Assembly: GCA_900751685.1 (NCBI GenBank)
Contig: CAADSR010000027.1
Span: 1 to 15,349 of the forward strand
Reading direction: 5' to 3'
Source: Clostridia bacterium
GTDB taxonomy: Bacteria > Bacillota > Clostridia > UBA1381
DNA length: 15,349 nt
In this document: positions 1-7,226 of the stretch, piece after piece
Layout: each line of letters starts with the position of its first letter
How positions within the stretch are numbered: the stretch's first letter is position 1
Notes under the pieces: model-generated
Seen by the model: only the letters and a program-made list of their open reading frames with translations
Database searches by the model: none
Told to the model about the DNA's origin: nothing
Made by a program: the position numbers and the translations under genes

Positions 1-408
1 ATTTATAAGATTTTTGGGAATGAATACCGGGTTTATAAGGAGAAAGTAAAGCAGGGCTTAAAAGAGCCTTGCTTTTTCATTACGCTAATAAATATGGTCC
101 ATAATAGTGAGCCGAATAATAATGGAGTATGGATATTACCATTTGATATTAAATATCATCCTAAGAAAATAGACGGACGAGAAGAGATGTTTAATATTGG
201 TGATAGGCTTATAAACGGTATGGGAGTCATAGAGGTCAAGCAATACGGCCCTGCCCGTGGAAGTAACACGAACTATCAGATCATAGATGGGATACTTCAC
301 TTTTTTGTGAATTACAATTTGAGATTTTCAACCGCGGATGAAGGGGTAACGATGAACGAACTTGAAACAAAGGAGATGATTAATAATGGCAGTAAAGAAA
401 GCAGATGA
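1..408 (+). CDS. Phage tail terminator-like protein (DUF6838-like), 5' end outside window
   Basis: The frame is open from base 1 and ends at TGA 406-408, giving 135 visible residues. The ATG at 94 is internal, because upstream codons continue a sensible protein (IYKIFGNEYRVYKEKVKQGL, then KEPCFFI). This Y-x-I-Y/F-G-E...QGLKEPCFFI pattern is what I recall from tail terminator proteins (DUF6838 group) of Clostridial prophages. They cap the tail tube and sit just upstream of the sheath gene, as here. The family role is to stop tube and sheath polymerisation and allow head-tail joining. The last 23 bases overlap the next gene, which suggests translational coupling. The family call comes from recalled sequence pattern and gene order, not a search. 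The missing N-terminus is probably only 15-30 residues. Confidence 0.75.
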   Translation: MYKIFGNEYRVYKEKVKQGLKEPCFFITLINMVHNSEPNNNGVWILPFDIKYHPKKIDGREEMFNIGDRLINGMGVIEVKQYGPARGSNTNYQIIDGILHFFVNYNLRFSTADEGVTMNELETKEMINNGSKESR

Positions 409-574
409 ACCCACATCTGCACAAACAACCTTCACAAAAGAGCAGATATTGCAGTCTCTTAAATTTTCAAACCATAGAGATATTCTTTCTGTTTTACTAA
501 AAGATGGGAGGAACTATACTGTAGAGGAAATTGACAGGGAGATCCAAAATTACATGAAAGGAGCAGTAAAATAA
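386..574 (+). CDS. Small conserved phage protein of unknown function (62 aa)
   Basis: This 62-residue protein starts at ATG 386, with a good ribosome binding site (AAAGGAGAT, about 369-377) inside the end of the tail terminator gene. It stops at TAA 572-574, whose final A begins the sheath ATG. Residues 16-60 look like a compact helical domain (FTKEQILQS, then NHRDILSVLL, then YTVEEIDREI), with a short disordered lysine/serine/threonine-rich N-terminus. It has no signal peptide or membrane segment. Similar small proteins with the same FTKEQ...RDILSVLL...YT.EE pattern commonly lie between terminator and sheath in Clostridial contractile-tail prophages. The overlaps on both sides argue strongly that it is translated and belongs to tail assembly. 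Its function is not known to me; a small assembly or connector factor is only a guess. Confidence 0.75.
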   Translation: MAVKKADEPTSAQTTFTKEQILQSLKFSNHRDILSVLLKDGRNYTVEEIDREIQNYMKGAVK

Positions 575-1884
575 TGGCTTTAGGCGGTGGAACATTTCAA
601 ACGCAAAACAAAGTATTGCCCGGTGCGTATATCAATTTTGTATCAATAAACCGGGCATCAGCAGTTCTTTCAGATAGGGGGACGGTTGCAGTACCTTTAT
701 CTTTGGACTGGGGGCCGGAAGGTGAAGTGTTTGAAGTAGAAGGTAGCGATTTCTATAAAAATTCTGAAAACATTTTTGGATATGGCTATTCCGAACTAAA
801 AATGCGGAATCTACGGGAGTTGTTTAAGCATACGAAAAAGGCTGTATGTTATCGGCTGGGGATAGATGGGGTAAAAGCATCTAATGTATATGCAGAGGCA
901 AAATACCCGGGAGTACGGGGAAACGATATTACAATATCAGTTCAAAGCAGCATTGACAATGAAGGATATAGTATCGTAAAAACCTTATTGGATGGTAAGG
1001 TGAAAGATACGCAAACAGTGCAAAACGCAAATGATTTAAAAGAAAATGACTGGGTGGTTTTTAAAGCACAAGAAAGTTTGGCTGTGACATCAGGCGCAGC
1101 TCTTTCCGGCGGGAAAAACAGTACAACAACGGGAGAGGATTACCAATCATTTTTAAATAAACTTGAAACCTACAGTTTTAATATTTTGTGCTGCACCTCA
1201 AATGATGATTTGACCAAAGGATTGTTTACAGCGTTCACAAAACGAATGAGGGAAGATGTTGGCGTTAAGTTTCAGACTGTACTATATAAATATGAATCGG
1301 CGGACGATATCGGGGTGATTTCTGTTGAAAATAAAGTAACAAATGCGGATGCTGATGAACAGGATCTGGTATATTGGGTATCAGGAGCAGAAGCGGAATG
1401 TATGGTAAATCGAAGCCTATCAAACATGGAATATGACGGAGAACTTTCGGTAAATGTAGAATATACCCAAAATCAGCTCATAGACGCACTCAACGGTGGG
1501 AAATTTATTTTTCACCGCTCTAACAATCTTGTGCGGGTACTAAGCGACATTAATACTTTGGTTAATACCACACAGACAACTGGAAAGGATTTTAAAGACA
1601 ATCAGACGGTTCGCATTGCGGATCAGATCGCCAATGATGTTGCTGTATTGTTCGGGGAAAAATACTACGGTAAAATCAATAATGATGAATCAGGCCGGAT
1701 CGCACTAAAGAGTGATATTTTGTATATTCTAAAAGCACTGTTTGAGTTGGGGGCACTTGAAAGTGTTGGAGATGATGCTATAGTGGTCAACCAGGGCGAA
1801 AGCAAAAAAAGCGTTGCGGTCGATATGTCGATTAATACCATAAGCGCAATCGGACAGTTATACATGCAAGTAAATGTAGGATAG
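574..1884 (+). CDS. xkdK: Phage tail sheath protein (XkdK-like)
   Basis: This 436-residue protein is the contractile sheath, which polymerises around the tail tube and shortens to drive the tube into the cell. The N-terminus (MALGGGTFQTQNKVLPGAYI) matches the usual start of XkdK-type sheaths, where a flexible arm hooks neighbouring subunits. The middle contains the typical YPGVRGNDI segment (around residues 111-119). The C-terminal third (from about residue 335: DINTLVNTTQTTGKDF, then VRIADQIANDVAVLF) matches the conserved sheath core. Length is close to the usual 430-480 residues. The start codon overlaps the preceding stop (TAATG) and follows AAAGGAG at about 558-564. The tail tube gene begins 10 bp downstream, as expected. 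A sheath makes this a myovirus-type tail or an R-type tailocin. Confidence 0.93.
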   Translation: MALGGGTFQTQNKVLPGAYINFVSINRASAVLSDRGTVAVPLSLDWGPEGEVFEVEGSDFYKNSENIFGYGYSELKMRNLRELFKHTKKAVCYRLGIDGVKASNVYAEAKYPGVRGNDITISVQSSIDNEGYSIVKTLLDGKVKDTQTVQNANDLKENDWVVFKAQESLAVTSGAALSGGKNSTTTGEDYQSFLNKLETYSFNILCCTSNDDLTKGLFTAFTKRMREDVGVKFQTVLYKYESADDIGVISVENKVTNADADEQDLVYWVSGAEAECMVNRSLSNMEYDGELSVNVEYTQNQLIDALNGGKFIFHRSNNLVRVLSDINTLVNTTQTTGKDFKDNQTVRIADQIANDVAVLFGEKYYGKINNDESGRIALKSDILYILKALFELGALESVGDDAIVVNQGESKKSVAVDMSINTISAIGQLYMQVNVG

Positions 1885-1894
1885 GGGGGATATT

Positions 1895-2371
1895 ATGTCA
1901 GATTCAAATACTACTTACATGACACCAGAGAAAACAATATCAGGATCGCAAGGCACGGTATACGTCACCTACAGTGACACAAACCAACGATTTTGCTTCG
2001 CTAGACTGATAAATGTAGAAGCAAAGGTTAAATTGAATAAAACGGCTATTGCTATTTTAGGAAAAACAGGCAAGGCCCATAAGATCGGATCTTGGGAAGG
2101 CAGCGGGACGGCTGAGATGTATTATTGTGATTCTGCAATGAGGAAAAAGGTTGCAGAGTATAATGGTACTGGTAAAATGTTTACATTTGATATGGAAATC
2201 ACAAACAATGACGAAGCCTCTACCATGTCAGCACAAACAACAATTTTAAAAGGCTGTCTATTAGATGAAATCATACTTGCCAAAATAGATGCTGAAACAG
2301 AGGTACTAAAAGAATCAATCAGTTTTACATTTGATGATTTTTCGATTGAGAATACATTTGAAGTAAGATAA
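1895..2371 (+). CDS. xkdM: Phage tail tube protein (XkdM-like)
   Basis: This 158-residue protein is the inner tube subunit, stacked as hexameric rings inside the sheath. A GSQGTVYVTY motif near residues 17-26 and the pattern of alternating beta strands fit the XkdM/DUF2001 tube family. Other family-like elements are ARLINVEAKVKLNK around residues 36-49, LGKTGKAHKIGSWEGSGT around 55-72, and a C-terminal strand ending in SFTFDDFSIE. The ribosome binding site is AGGGGGG at about 1882-1888, just ahead of ATG 1895. Position directly after the sheath and before the chaperone is the standard contractile-tail order, and the length is within the usual 140-160 residues. I see nothing missing or unusual. 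Confidence 0.9.
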   Translation: MSDSNTTYMTPEKTISGSQGTVYVTYSDTNQRFCFARLINVEAKVKLNKTAIAILGKTGKAHKIGSWEGSGTAEMYYCDSAMRKKVAEYNGTGKMFTFDMEITNNDEASTMSAQTTILKGCLLDEIILAKIDAETEVLKESISFTFDDFSIENTFEVR

Positions 2372-2389
2372 TAGAAGGAGATTAATATT

Positions 2390-2815
2390 ATGGGATTAAA
2401 TTCGTTTTTAAAGCAAAATGTAGTAGAAAAAGAGCATATTAAAATTGCAGTGAGTGACCGTTTTTTGCGTGAGGATGGCAAACCTGAATTATGGGAGCTT
2501 AAAGCAATTTCTACAGCCGAAAATGAAAAACTAAAAAATAGTTGCACAAAAGATGTGCCAATTCCGGGGCAGAGAGGCGCATATAGGCCAGAGATTGATT
2601 ATAATGGTTATCTGTTGAAATTATCCGCATCTTGCATTGTTTATCCTGATTTAAACAATAAAGAGTTGCAAGATTCATATGGCGTGATGGGAGCGGAGAA
2701 AGTTCTTGAAAGAATGCTCATTCCTGGAGAATATACAGATCTATTGGCGGAAATACAAAAAATAAATGGGTTTGACGTGTCATTAGCTGATAAGGTGGAA
2801 GAAGCAAAAAACTAA
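2390..2815 (+). CDS. xkdN: Phage tail assembly chaperone, short form (XkdN-like)
   Basis: This 141-residue protein corresponds to the short ('G') form of the tail assembly chaperone. Such chaperones coat the tape measure and feed tube subunits onto it, and are absent from the finished tail. The sequence matches the XkdN pattern: a start like LNSFLKQNVV, then DGKPELWELKAI, a central YNGYLLKLSASCIVYPDL, and GAEKVLERMLIPGEYTDLLA toward the C-terminus. The ribosome binding site is GAAGGAG at about 2374-2380. The gene ends at TAA 2813-2815, directly after the run AAAAAAC, which forms a slippery heptamer. A second open frame continues in -1 for 60 codons. Position between tube and tape measure is standard, though here a foreign cassette separates it from the tape measure. 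Confidence 0.88.
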   Translation: MGLNSFLKQNVVEKEHIKIAVSDRFLREDGKPELWELKAISTAENEKLKNSCTKDVPIPGQRGAYRPEIDYNGYLLKLSASCIVYPDLNNKELQDSYGVMGAEKVLERMLIPGEYTDLLAEIQKINGFDVSLADKVEEAKN

Positions 2816-2994
2816 TTAACGGGGGAGACCCCGATAGTAATTATGCGTATTATTGCCTGCATCAATTTAACATGCTCCCGTCTCAATATGTAGCATTATC
2901 GCCGGAGGAAAAGGCGTATATAATCGCGGCTATTGTTATACGGTACGAGGCGGATAAAAAGGCACAAAAAGAGGCGCAGGCAAAAAGCAAGTAG
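2390..2994 (+). CDS. Tail assembly chaperone, long form made by -1 ribosomal frameshift (201 aa)
   Basis: The long ('GT') chaperone form joins residues 1-141 of the short form (through codon AAC 2810-2812) to 60 residues read in the -1 frame from base 2812 to TAG 2992-2994. The extension starts LINGGDPDSNYAYYCLHQF and continues with LSPEEKAYIIAAIVIRYEA, ending in a charged Lys/Ala/Gln tail. A segment of the type 'GD...NYAYYCLH...LP...EKA.IIAAI.IR' is the recognisable second half of tail chaperones in related phages. It has no start codon of its own near its beginning and no ribosome binding site, so frameshifting is the natural way to express it. By the lambda gpG/gpGT model, the extension would recruit tube subunits while the shared part binds the tape measure. 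Not annotated by simple ORF calling. Confidence 0.85.
2792..2833 (+). promoter_or_regulatory. -1 programmed ribosomal frameshift signal
   Basis: Three expected parts are present. An SD-like AAGGTGG lies at 2792-2798, 7 bases before the slip site. A perfect slippery heptamer A AAA AAC lies at 2806-2812, in the correct phase (zero-frame codons AAA and AAC). A 5-bp hairpin with CGGGG at 2820-2824 pairs CCCCG at 2829-2833 around a GAGA (GNRA-type) tetraloop, with an 8-base spacer after the slip site. The zero-frame stop TAA (2813-2815) follows at once. This matches the known architecture of -1 frameshift sites in phage tail chaperone genes. A larger pseudoknot cannot be excluded by eye. Confidence 0.85.
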
Positions 2995-2997
2995 AAA

Positions 2998-3027
2998 TTG
3001 ACAAAATATCCCTCCATATGGTACAAT
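2998..3027 (+). promoter_or_regulatory. Near-consensus sigma-A promoter of the inserted cassette
   Basis: The -35 box TTGACA (2998-3003) is perfect, and the -10 box TACAAT (3022-3027) has one mismatch. The spacer is 18 bp. Transcription would start at about 3034, just before the ribosome binding site at 3037-3042, giving a very short leader. The promoter begins four bases after the chaperone long-form stop. An 8-bp palindrome CCATATGG (3014-3021) fills the end of the spacer and could be an operator, but it is too short to argue strongly. A strong housekeeping promoter here implies expression in the lysogen, independent of the late phage programme. Confidence 0.8.
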
Positions 3028-3050
3028 TATCTAAAAAAGGAGTGGTATAT

Positions 3051-3923
3051 ATGAAAAAATTCATTGGTGGTATTATTACGGGGGTTGCGTTATCTTGCAC
3101 GGTAGCATTTGCTGTAAATTATACAGCAGAGCCCAACACATTTCCAATTAAATACAAAGGGAATGATGTGCAGATGGAAGGGTATAACATCAACGGTTCT
3201 ACCTATTTTAAATTGCGGGACATTGGGGACAGGGTAGGATTCAATGTTGATTTTCAAAATGACATTATTTTAATTGATACAGAGCTAGAACCACAAGAAA
3301 CCGATAATGCAGTTAAAATATATAGTTTTAAGGACCTATACAATGCTGTTAATTTCCCGGTGGCCGAGGTTACCCGTGTTCAATTGCAAAACGACATATC
3401 AATTCCTACCCGGTGGTGGGATGGCTGTGTAGAAGGATTAACACCAGATGAAGAAGCTAATATGTGGTATAAGGCCCCTATATACATACCAAATGGTACT
3501 ATTGAATTAGATTTAAACGGTTTTACTTTACATGACACAACAGGATATGAAGGAGGGATTACAATTGGGGAAAATGCCACTTTAACGATTTTAGAGACAA
3601 AAGGCTCAGGGAATATAAAAGGTGGCATCACAACAATAGAGAATTATGGTCATTTATATATGTATGGTGGAACCATTACTGGCGGTGTAGGGGTTTTGAA
3701 TCGTGGGTATTTTAAACTGTTTGATGGGATTATAGCAGGAGGAACAACCGGAATCACCTCTGCCGAGGATAGCGAAACAATCATTGATAGTGGGGTAATT
3801 ATGGCAAGCGGACACACTTTCGGAGATGGTGAACATCAGCCTGGAACGGCTATTAGGGGAAACTATAAAACATCTGATGATGGTGAGCTGCTTTCATCCT
3901 CCGCAGATTATATAACCCAATAA
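3051..3923 (+). CDS. Secreted stalk-domain protein with beta-helix-like repeats (putative moron)
   Basis: This 290-residue protein starts at ATG 3051, preceded by AAGGAG at 3037-3042 with 8-base spacing. An upstream in-frame ATG at 3018 lies inside the promoter and would not be on its transcript. Residues 1-21 form a Sec signal peptide (MKKF, a hydrophobic core, AFA before the likely cut). Residues about 31-77 match the copper amine oxidase N-terminal-like 'stalk' domain (FPIKYKGNDV, then YNINGSTYFKLRDIGDRVGF). Residues about 140-255 are glycine-rich with short repeating beta strands (IELDLNGFTL, NATLTIL, GHLYMYGGTITGG, GYFKLFDGIIAGG), like a right-handed beta-helix surface protein. It has its own promoter and terminator and sits between chaperone and tape measure, where phages normally have nothing. 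I infer a lysogenic-conversion gene whose product reaches the host surface; adhesion, glycan binding or superinfection exclusion are guesses. No anchoring motif is visible. Confidence 0.8.
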   Translation: MKKFIGGIITGVALSCTVAFAVNYTAEPNTFPIKYKGNDVQMEGYNINGSTYFKLRDIGDRVGFNVDFQNDIILIDTELEPQETDNAVKIYSFKDLYNAVNFPVAEVTRVQLQNDISIPTRWWDGCVEGLTPDEEANMWYKAPIYIPNGTIELDLNGFTLHDTTGYEGGITIGENATLTILETKGSGNIKGGITTIENYGHLYMYGGTITGGVGVLNRGYFKLFDGIIAGGTTGITSAEDSETIIDSGVIMASGHTFGDGEHQPGTAIRGNYKTSDDGELLSSSADYITQ

Positions 3924-3946
3924 TATTTTATTTAAAAGAATATAGC

Positions 3947-3978
3947 AAAAGACACTCATTGAAATGGGTGTCTTTTTT
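3947..3978 (+). terminator. Intrinsic (rho-independent) terminator after the cassette
   Basis: A 12-bp stem is formed by AAAAGACACTCA (3947-3958) and TGGGTGTCTTTT (3965-3976), with one G-T wobble and a six-base loop (TTGAAA). It ends in a run of six T (3973-3978). It lies 24 bases after the stop of the secreted-protein gene and ends 22 bases before the tape measure start, closing the inserted transcription unit. Transcription of the late operon must cross it to reach the downstream tail genes. Confidence 0.85.
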
Positions 3979-4000
3979 GTATGCCGAAAGAAGGTGAAAA

Positions 4001-6085
4001 ATGGGTAAGATCGAAAATTCAATCAGGCTTAATGATGCTATGAGCGGTCCGTTACTTGCCATGCACAGGGCATTGAGCATTGTGGTAACGCAGTTTGAAG
4101 TAATGCAAAAAGCGTCACGTAACTCTGTCGATGCGAGTGCTATTCAAGCTGCTAGGCAGCAATTGAACCTTGCAGGTGCTGAATTTTCAAGGATTGAGGA
4201 AGAAGCTTCAAGTGCAAAAATGCAACAAGATAGATTTAATTCATCAATAGAAAAGGGTCATGTTGCAGCCGGAGGATTGGAAAACAAGTTTAAAAGAATA
4301 GCAACTTGGGCGTTATCTGCGGTATCAGCGTTTAAAATAATCAATCTATCAGATAAAATCACACAAACGGATGCACGTTTAAATATGACGTTAGATGATA
4401 ATGGGACATTGGATGTATTGAAGACTAAGGTATTTGAATCCGCAAACAGGGCAAGAGCTGATTTTCTGGATACAGCGGATATTGTTGCAAAGTTAGGCCT
4501 TCGGGCAAGTGATGCTTTTGGTTCAAATGATGAAACAATTCAATTTGCGGAAAATCTAAACAAGCAATTTATAATCGCCGGTGCATCGCAGGAGGAAATG
4601 AGAAGTGCATCCCTACAATTGACGCAAGCTCTTGGTTCAGGGGTACTTCGAGGCGAGGAATTGAATGCTGTATTTGAAGCTGCTCCTAATGTAATCAAAA
4701 CAATAGCGGATTCTCTAGGCGTTGGCATAGGGAAAATTCGTGAAATGGCCGCAGACGGCGAGATTACTGCAAGTGTTGTAAAAAACGCTATGTTGGGGGC
4801 AACGGATGAAATTAACCGACAATTTGATTCTATGCCTAAGACTTTTTCACAAGTTTGGGCTAGTTTCAAGAATAGTATCACTATGTCAATGCAACCAGCA
4901 TTTAAAATGATTAGTGATTTTGCGAATAATAACAAATTTGATGATGTTGTAAAAAGGGTATCAAATACAGTCGGCAAAGTCTCTGTTGTTATTTTAAAAA
5001 TTTTTGAGAGTGTAGGGAATGTTGCTAATTTTATATATGATAATTGGAGCATGATAGCCCCTGTAATAGCTACTGCAACGATTCTCTTAGGCGGCTATAA
5101 TATGGCGTTAGGTATATGTAGCATAGCTTTAGCCGTTTCAGCAGCGGCAAAGGCACTTGAAACAAAAGAAACCATGCTTGCAACAATGGCACAATACGGA
5201 TTAAATACAGCCTTGTTGATGTGTCCTATCACATGGATTGTGGCTGGGATTATAGCAATCATAGGGGTACTGTATCTGGTGGTTGCAGCTATAAATAAAG
5301 TTACTGGTTCGACTTACAGTGCAACAGGTATTATTATGGGAGTTATTGCAGAAACCGGGGCATTTATAGCTAATATCTTTATGGCAATCATGGAGGTATG
5401 TATCGGTGTAGTTGAAGTGATTTATAATTCGTTTGCTACAGTGGCCAATTTTGTCTACAATGTGTTTGCCGACCCGGTAGCTGCTATAATTCATTTGTTT
5501 GCGGATCTAACAGATATTGTGCTTAGTATGCTTGAAATGATGGATAGGGCAATAGATAAAGTGTTTGGAACAAATTTAGCTGACCGAGTTTCTGGATGGC
5601 GTGACAATGTTAGTACATTTGCAGATGATGCTAGCGAAAAATTCGGTAATGGTAAATATGCAAACTTGCTTCCCAAATTAGATTATGATTCTATTTTAAA
5701 TCAATTTGATGTAAAACTAGAGCGCTTTGGGTATAAGGACACGTTCGACAAAGGGTATCAGTTTGGCAGCAACATTGAAGATAAATTCCGGGATATGTTT
5801 AACGTTGATTTCAATATGGATGATTTATCATTGGATATTGGAGATATTTCAAAGAATACAAGCGATATGTCGAAAAAACTTTCCGATATTAGCATTGACA
5901 TGACGGCACTTAGGAACCTTGCCGAACGTGAAGCGATCAACAAGTTTACAACTGCCAGTGTAAAAGTTGAGATGAATAACTCAAATAATATATCAGGAGC
6001 CTATGACATTGATGGTATGGCAAATAGCCTAATATCATTGGTTGAGGACGGGCTGAATATGGCAGCGGAAGGAGTGCATACATAA
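4001..6085 (+). CDS. Phage tail tape measure protein
   Basis: This 694-residue protein sets tail length and is ejected during infection. Residues 30-95 are predicted helical or coiled (QAARQQLNLAGAEFSRIEEE). Residues about 105-290 match the tape measure N-terminal domain; the hallmark is LGSGVLRGEELNAVFEAAPN at 211-230, followed by IREMAADGEI. Residues about 350-475 hold several hydrophobic segments (for example PITWIVAGIIAIIGVLYLVV, 409-428), typical of membrane-inserting tape measures. The C-terminal end (EREAINKFTTASVKVEMNN, then an end in AAEGVHT) resembles the conserved end of Clostridial tape measures. I see no lysozyme or peptidase domain; the muralytic domains are on the hub instead. 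At roughly 1.5 angstrom per residue, it suggests a tail of about 100 nm. The start follows AAAGAAGGTG at about 3987-3996, and the stop overlaps the next ATG (TAATG). Confidence 0.93.
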   Translation: MGKIENSIRLNDAMSGPLLAMHRALSIVVTQFEVMQKASRNSVDASAIQAARQQLNLAGAEFSRIEEEASSAKMQQDRFNSSIEKGHVAAGGLENKFKRIATWALSAVSAFKIINLSDKITQTDARLNMTLDDNGTLDVLKTKVFESANRARADFLDTADIVAKLGLRASDAFGSNDETIQFAENLNKQFIIAGASQEEMRSASLQLTQALGSGVLRGEELNAVFEAAPNVIKTIADSLGVGIGKIREMAADGEITASVVKNAMLGATDEINRQFDSMPKTFSQVWASFKNSITMSMQPAFKMISDFANNNKFDDVVKRVSNTVGKVSVVILKIFESVGNVANFIYDNWSMIAPVIATATILLGGYNMALGICSIALAVSAAAKALETKETMLATMAQYGLNTALLMCPITWIVAGIIAIIGVLYLVVAAINKVTGSTYSATGIIMGVIAETGAFIANIFMAIMEVCIGVVEVIYNSFATVANFVYNVFADPVAAIIHLFADLTDIVLSMLEMMDRAIDKVFGTNLADRVSGWRDNVSTFADDASEKFGNGKYANLLPKLDYDSILNQFDVKLERFGYKDTFDKGYQFGSNIEDKFRDMFNVDFNMDDLSLDIGDISKNTSDMSKKLSDISIDMTALRNLAEREAINKFTTASVKVEMNNSNNISGAYDIDGMANSLISLVEDGLNMAAEGVHT

Positions 6086-7215
6086 TGTATAAACTTCATA
6101 TTGCGGGGACGCAAATTCCAGTCGTTCCGGGCAAAATTGAAATAAAAGCAAACGGGAAAAATGAAACGGTTATGCTCGTAAATGAGGGAGAGGTCAATTT
6201 GATAAAGCCTGCTGGACTATCAGATATTGAATTTGAATTATTATTACCCGCGCAACCGTATTCTTTTGCAGTTTATGATACTGGATTCAAAGAACCCGAG
6301 TATTATCTGGAATTATTTCGATACCTAAAAGCAAGTAAAAGCTATTTTACAATTGACATGGCCCGTGAATTTCCGGCGGGTGATCCTGAAGGAAAAGGAA
6401 TAAATCAGCGATCATTTTTTTATTTCAGGGTTACGCTAGAGAGTTATACTATTATTGAAGATGCGGAAGAAGGTTTTGACCTAAAGGTGAAGTTAAAATT
6501 TAAGGAATATCGAACCTTTGGAACGAAAACGTTAGTCCCTAATTTAGATGGAACAGGGTATATTATCAAAAAAACAGATATAAAAAATCCTGTGCGGGTA
6601 GTGGAAGTAAGACAGGGGGAAAGTCTTTATGATGTTTGTATGCGTGAATTTGGAAAGGCTGATGCGGAAACAGTAGAAAAAGTCTACCAGCTCAACAAGG
6701 CAGAGATTGATAGCAAAAACATTGGGGATGTATCTTATGTGGTAGATAACCGGGAATTATGGGCAGATGGTGGATATACAAGCCGTGCAAATGCAGCAGC
6801 GTTGATTGATAAAGCATTTTTGGGAGGTCACATAAATTTTGGAGATGATAAGCCTAATATTCATTGGGCGCAGCCCTATATAATGTCATTGAATCATAAA
6901 AATGCTTTAGACAATGTTGATGATTGGATTCAAGGAGCGGATGGAAACGTTTCACAGGCTTTATTGCTGGCATTGGTAGATAAAATCACGGATGGGACTG
7001 TATCTGACTATGTAGGGCGTGAAACAGACCATTGGGGACGAAATCATCTTGATAGTTTATGCGACAAAGGAATTATCCTAGATCCGGACAAATGGTTGGA
7101 TTTTGACGGACCTGTATTAAACCAAAATACAGTAGCATTGCTCAATAAAGCTTTAATGGCCAGCGTAAGCCGATATTCAGTATATGAAGGTTCCAGACTT
7201 AAATTATATCAATAA
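6085..7215 (+). CDS. xkdP: XkdP-like baseplate/tail protein with LysM-like segment and SLH-like repeats
   Basis: This 376-residue protein lies where the LysM-type XkdP gene normally sits, between tape measure and hub. Residues 1-150 match the XkdP N-terminal domain (IPVVPGKIEIKANGKNETVM, then FRYLKASKSYFTIDM and FRVTLESYTIIEDAEEGFDL). Residues 171-208 look like a degenerate LysM unit (VRVVEVRQGESLYDVC, then KVYQLNKAEI). The remainder is unusual and contains SLH-like units. A half repeat lies at about 224-245 (YTSRANAAALIDKAF). One fuller copy begins at 258 (NIHWAQPYIMSLNHKNALDN, then VSQALLLALVDK to 300). A second lies at 315-357 (DHWGRNHLDSLCDKGIILDP, then DKWLDFDGPVLNQNTVALLN). SLH domains bind secondary cell-wall polymers, so the baseplate may grip the wall. 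The start overlaps the tape measure stop. XkdP assignment is good; SLH assignment is moderate and by pattern only. Confidence 0.82.
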   Translation: MYKLHIAGTQIPVVPGKIEIKANGKNETVMLVNEGEVNLIKPAGLSDIEFELLLPAQPYSFAVYDTGFKEPEYYLELFRYLKASKSYFTIDMAREFPAGDPEGKGINQRSFFYFRVTLESYTIIEDAEEGFDLKVKLKFKEYRTFGTKTLVPNLDGTGYIIKKTDIKNPVRVVEVRQGESLYDVCMREFGKADAETVEKVYQLNKAEIDSKNIGDVSYVVDNRELWADGGYTSRANAAALIDKAFLGGHINFGDDKPNIHWAQPYIMSLNHKNALDNVDDWIQGADGNVSQALLLALVDKITDGTVSDYVGRETDHWGRNHLDSLCDKGIILDPDKWLDFDGPVLNQNTVALLNKALMASVSRYSVYEGSRLKLYQ

Positions 7216-7226
7216 GGAGGGATGAG

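Noticed and set aside
2122..2547. 141-residue minus-strand open frame across tail tube and chaperone genes
   Set aside because: It is antisense to two recognised genes; its Ser/Phe/Ile-rich sequence is typical of antisense shadow frames and nothing in it resembles a known protein.
2820..2833. GC-rich hairpin as a transcription terminator
   Set aside because: There is no T run after it, and its position 8 bases after a slippery heptamer explains it better as a frameshift stimulator.
3014..3021. CCATATGG palindrome as a repressor operator
   Set aside because: Only 8 bp with no extension of symmetry on either side; such palindromes occur often by chance.
3018..3050. Upstream ATG 3018 as start of the secreted-protein gene
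   Set aside because: It lies within the promoter spacer, upstream of the expected transcript start, has no ribosome binding site, and would put charged residues ahead of a normal signal peptide.
3084..3098. Possible lipoprotein signal (ALSC) in the secreted protein
   Set aside because: Ala at -3 and Leu at -2 fit the lipobox poorly, and an AFA signal peptidase I site follows; a lipoprotein is less likely.
4540..5052. 170-residue minus-strand open frame inside the tape measure
   Set aside because: It lies wholly antisense to a well-supported tape measure domain, has no ribosome binding site I could support, and its composition fits a mirror of the coding strand.
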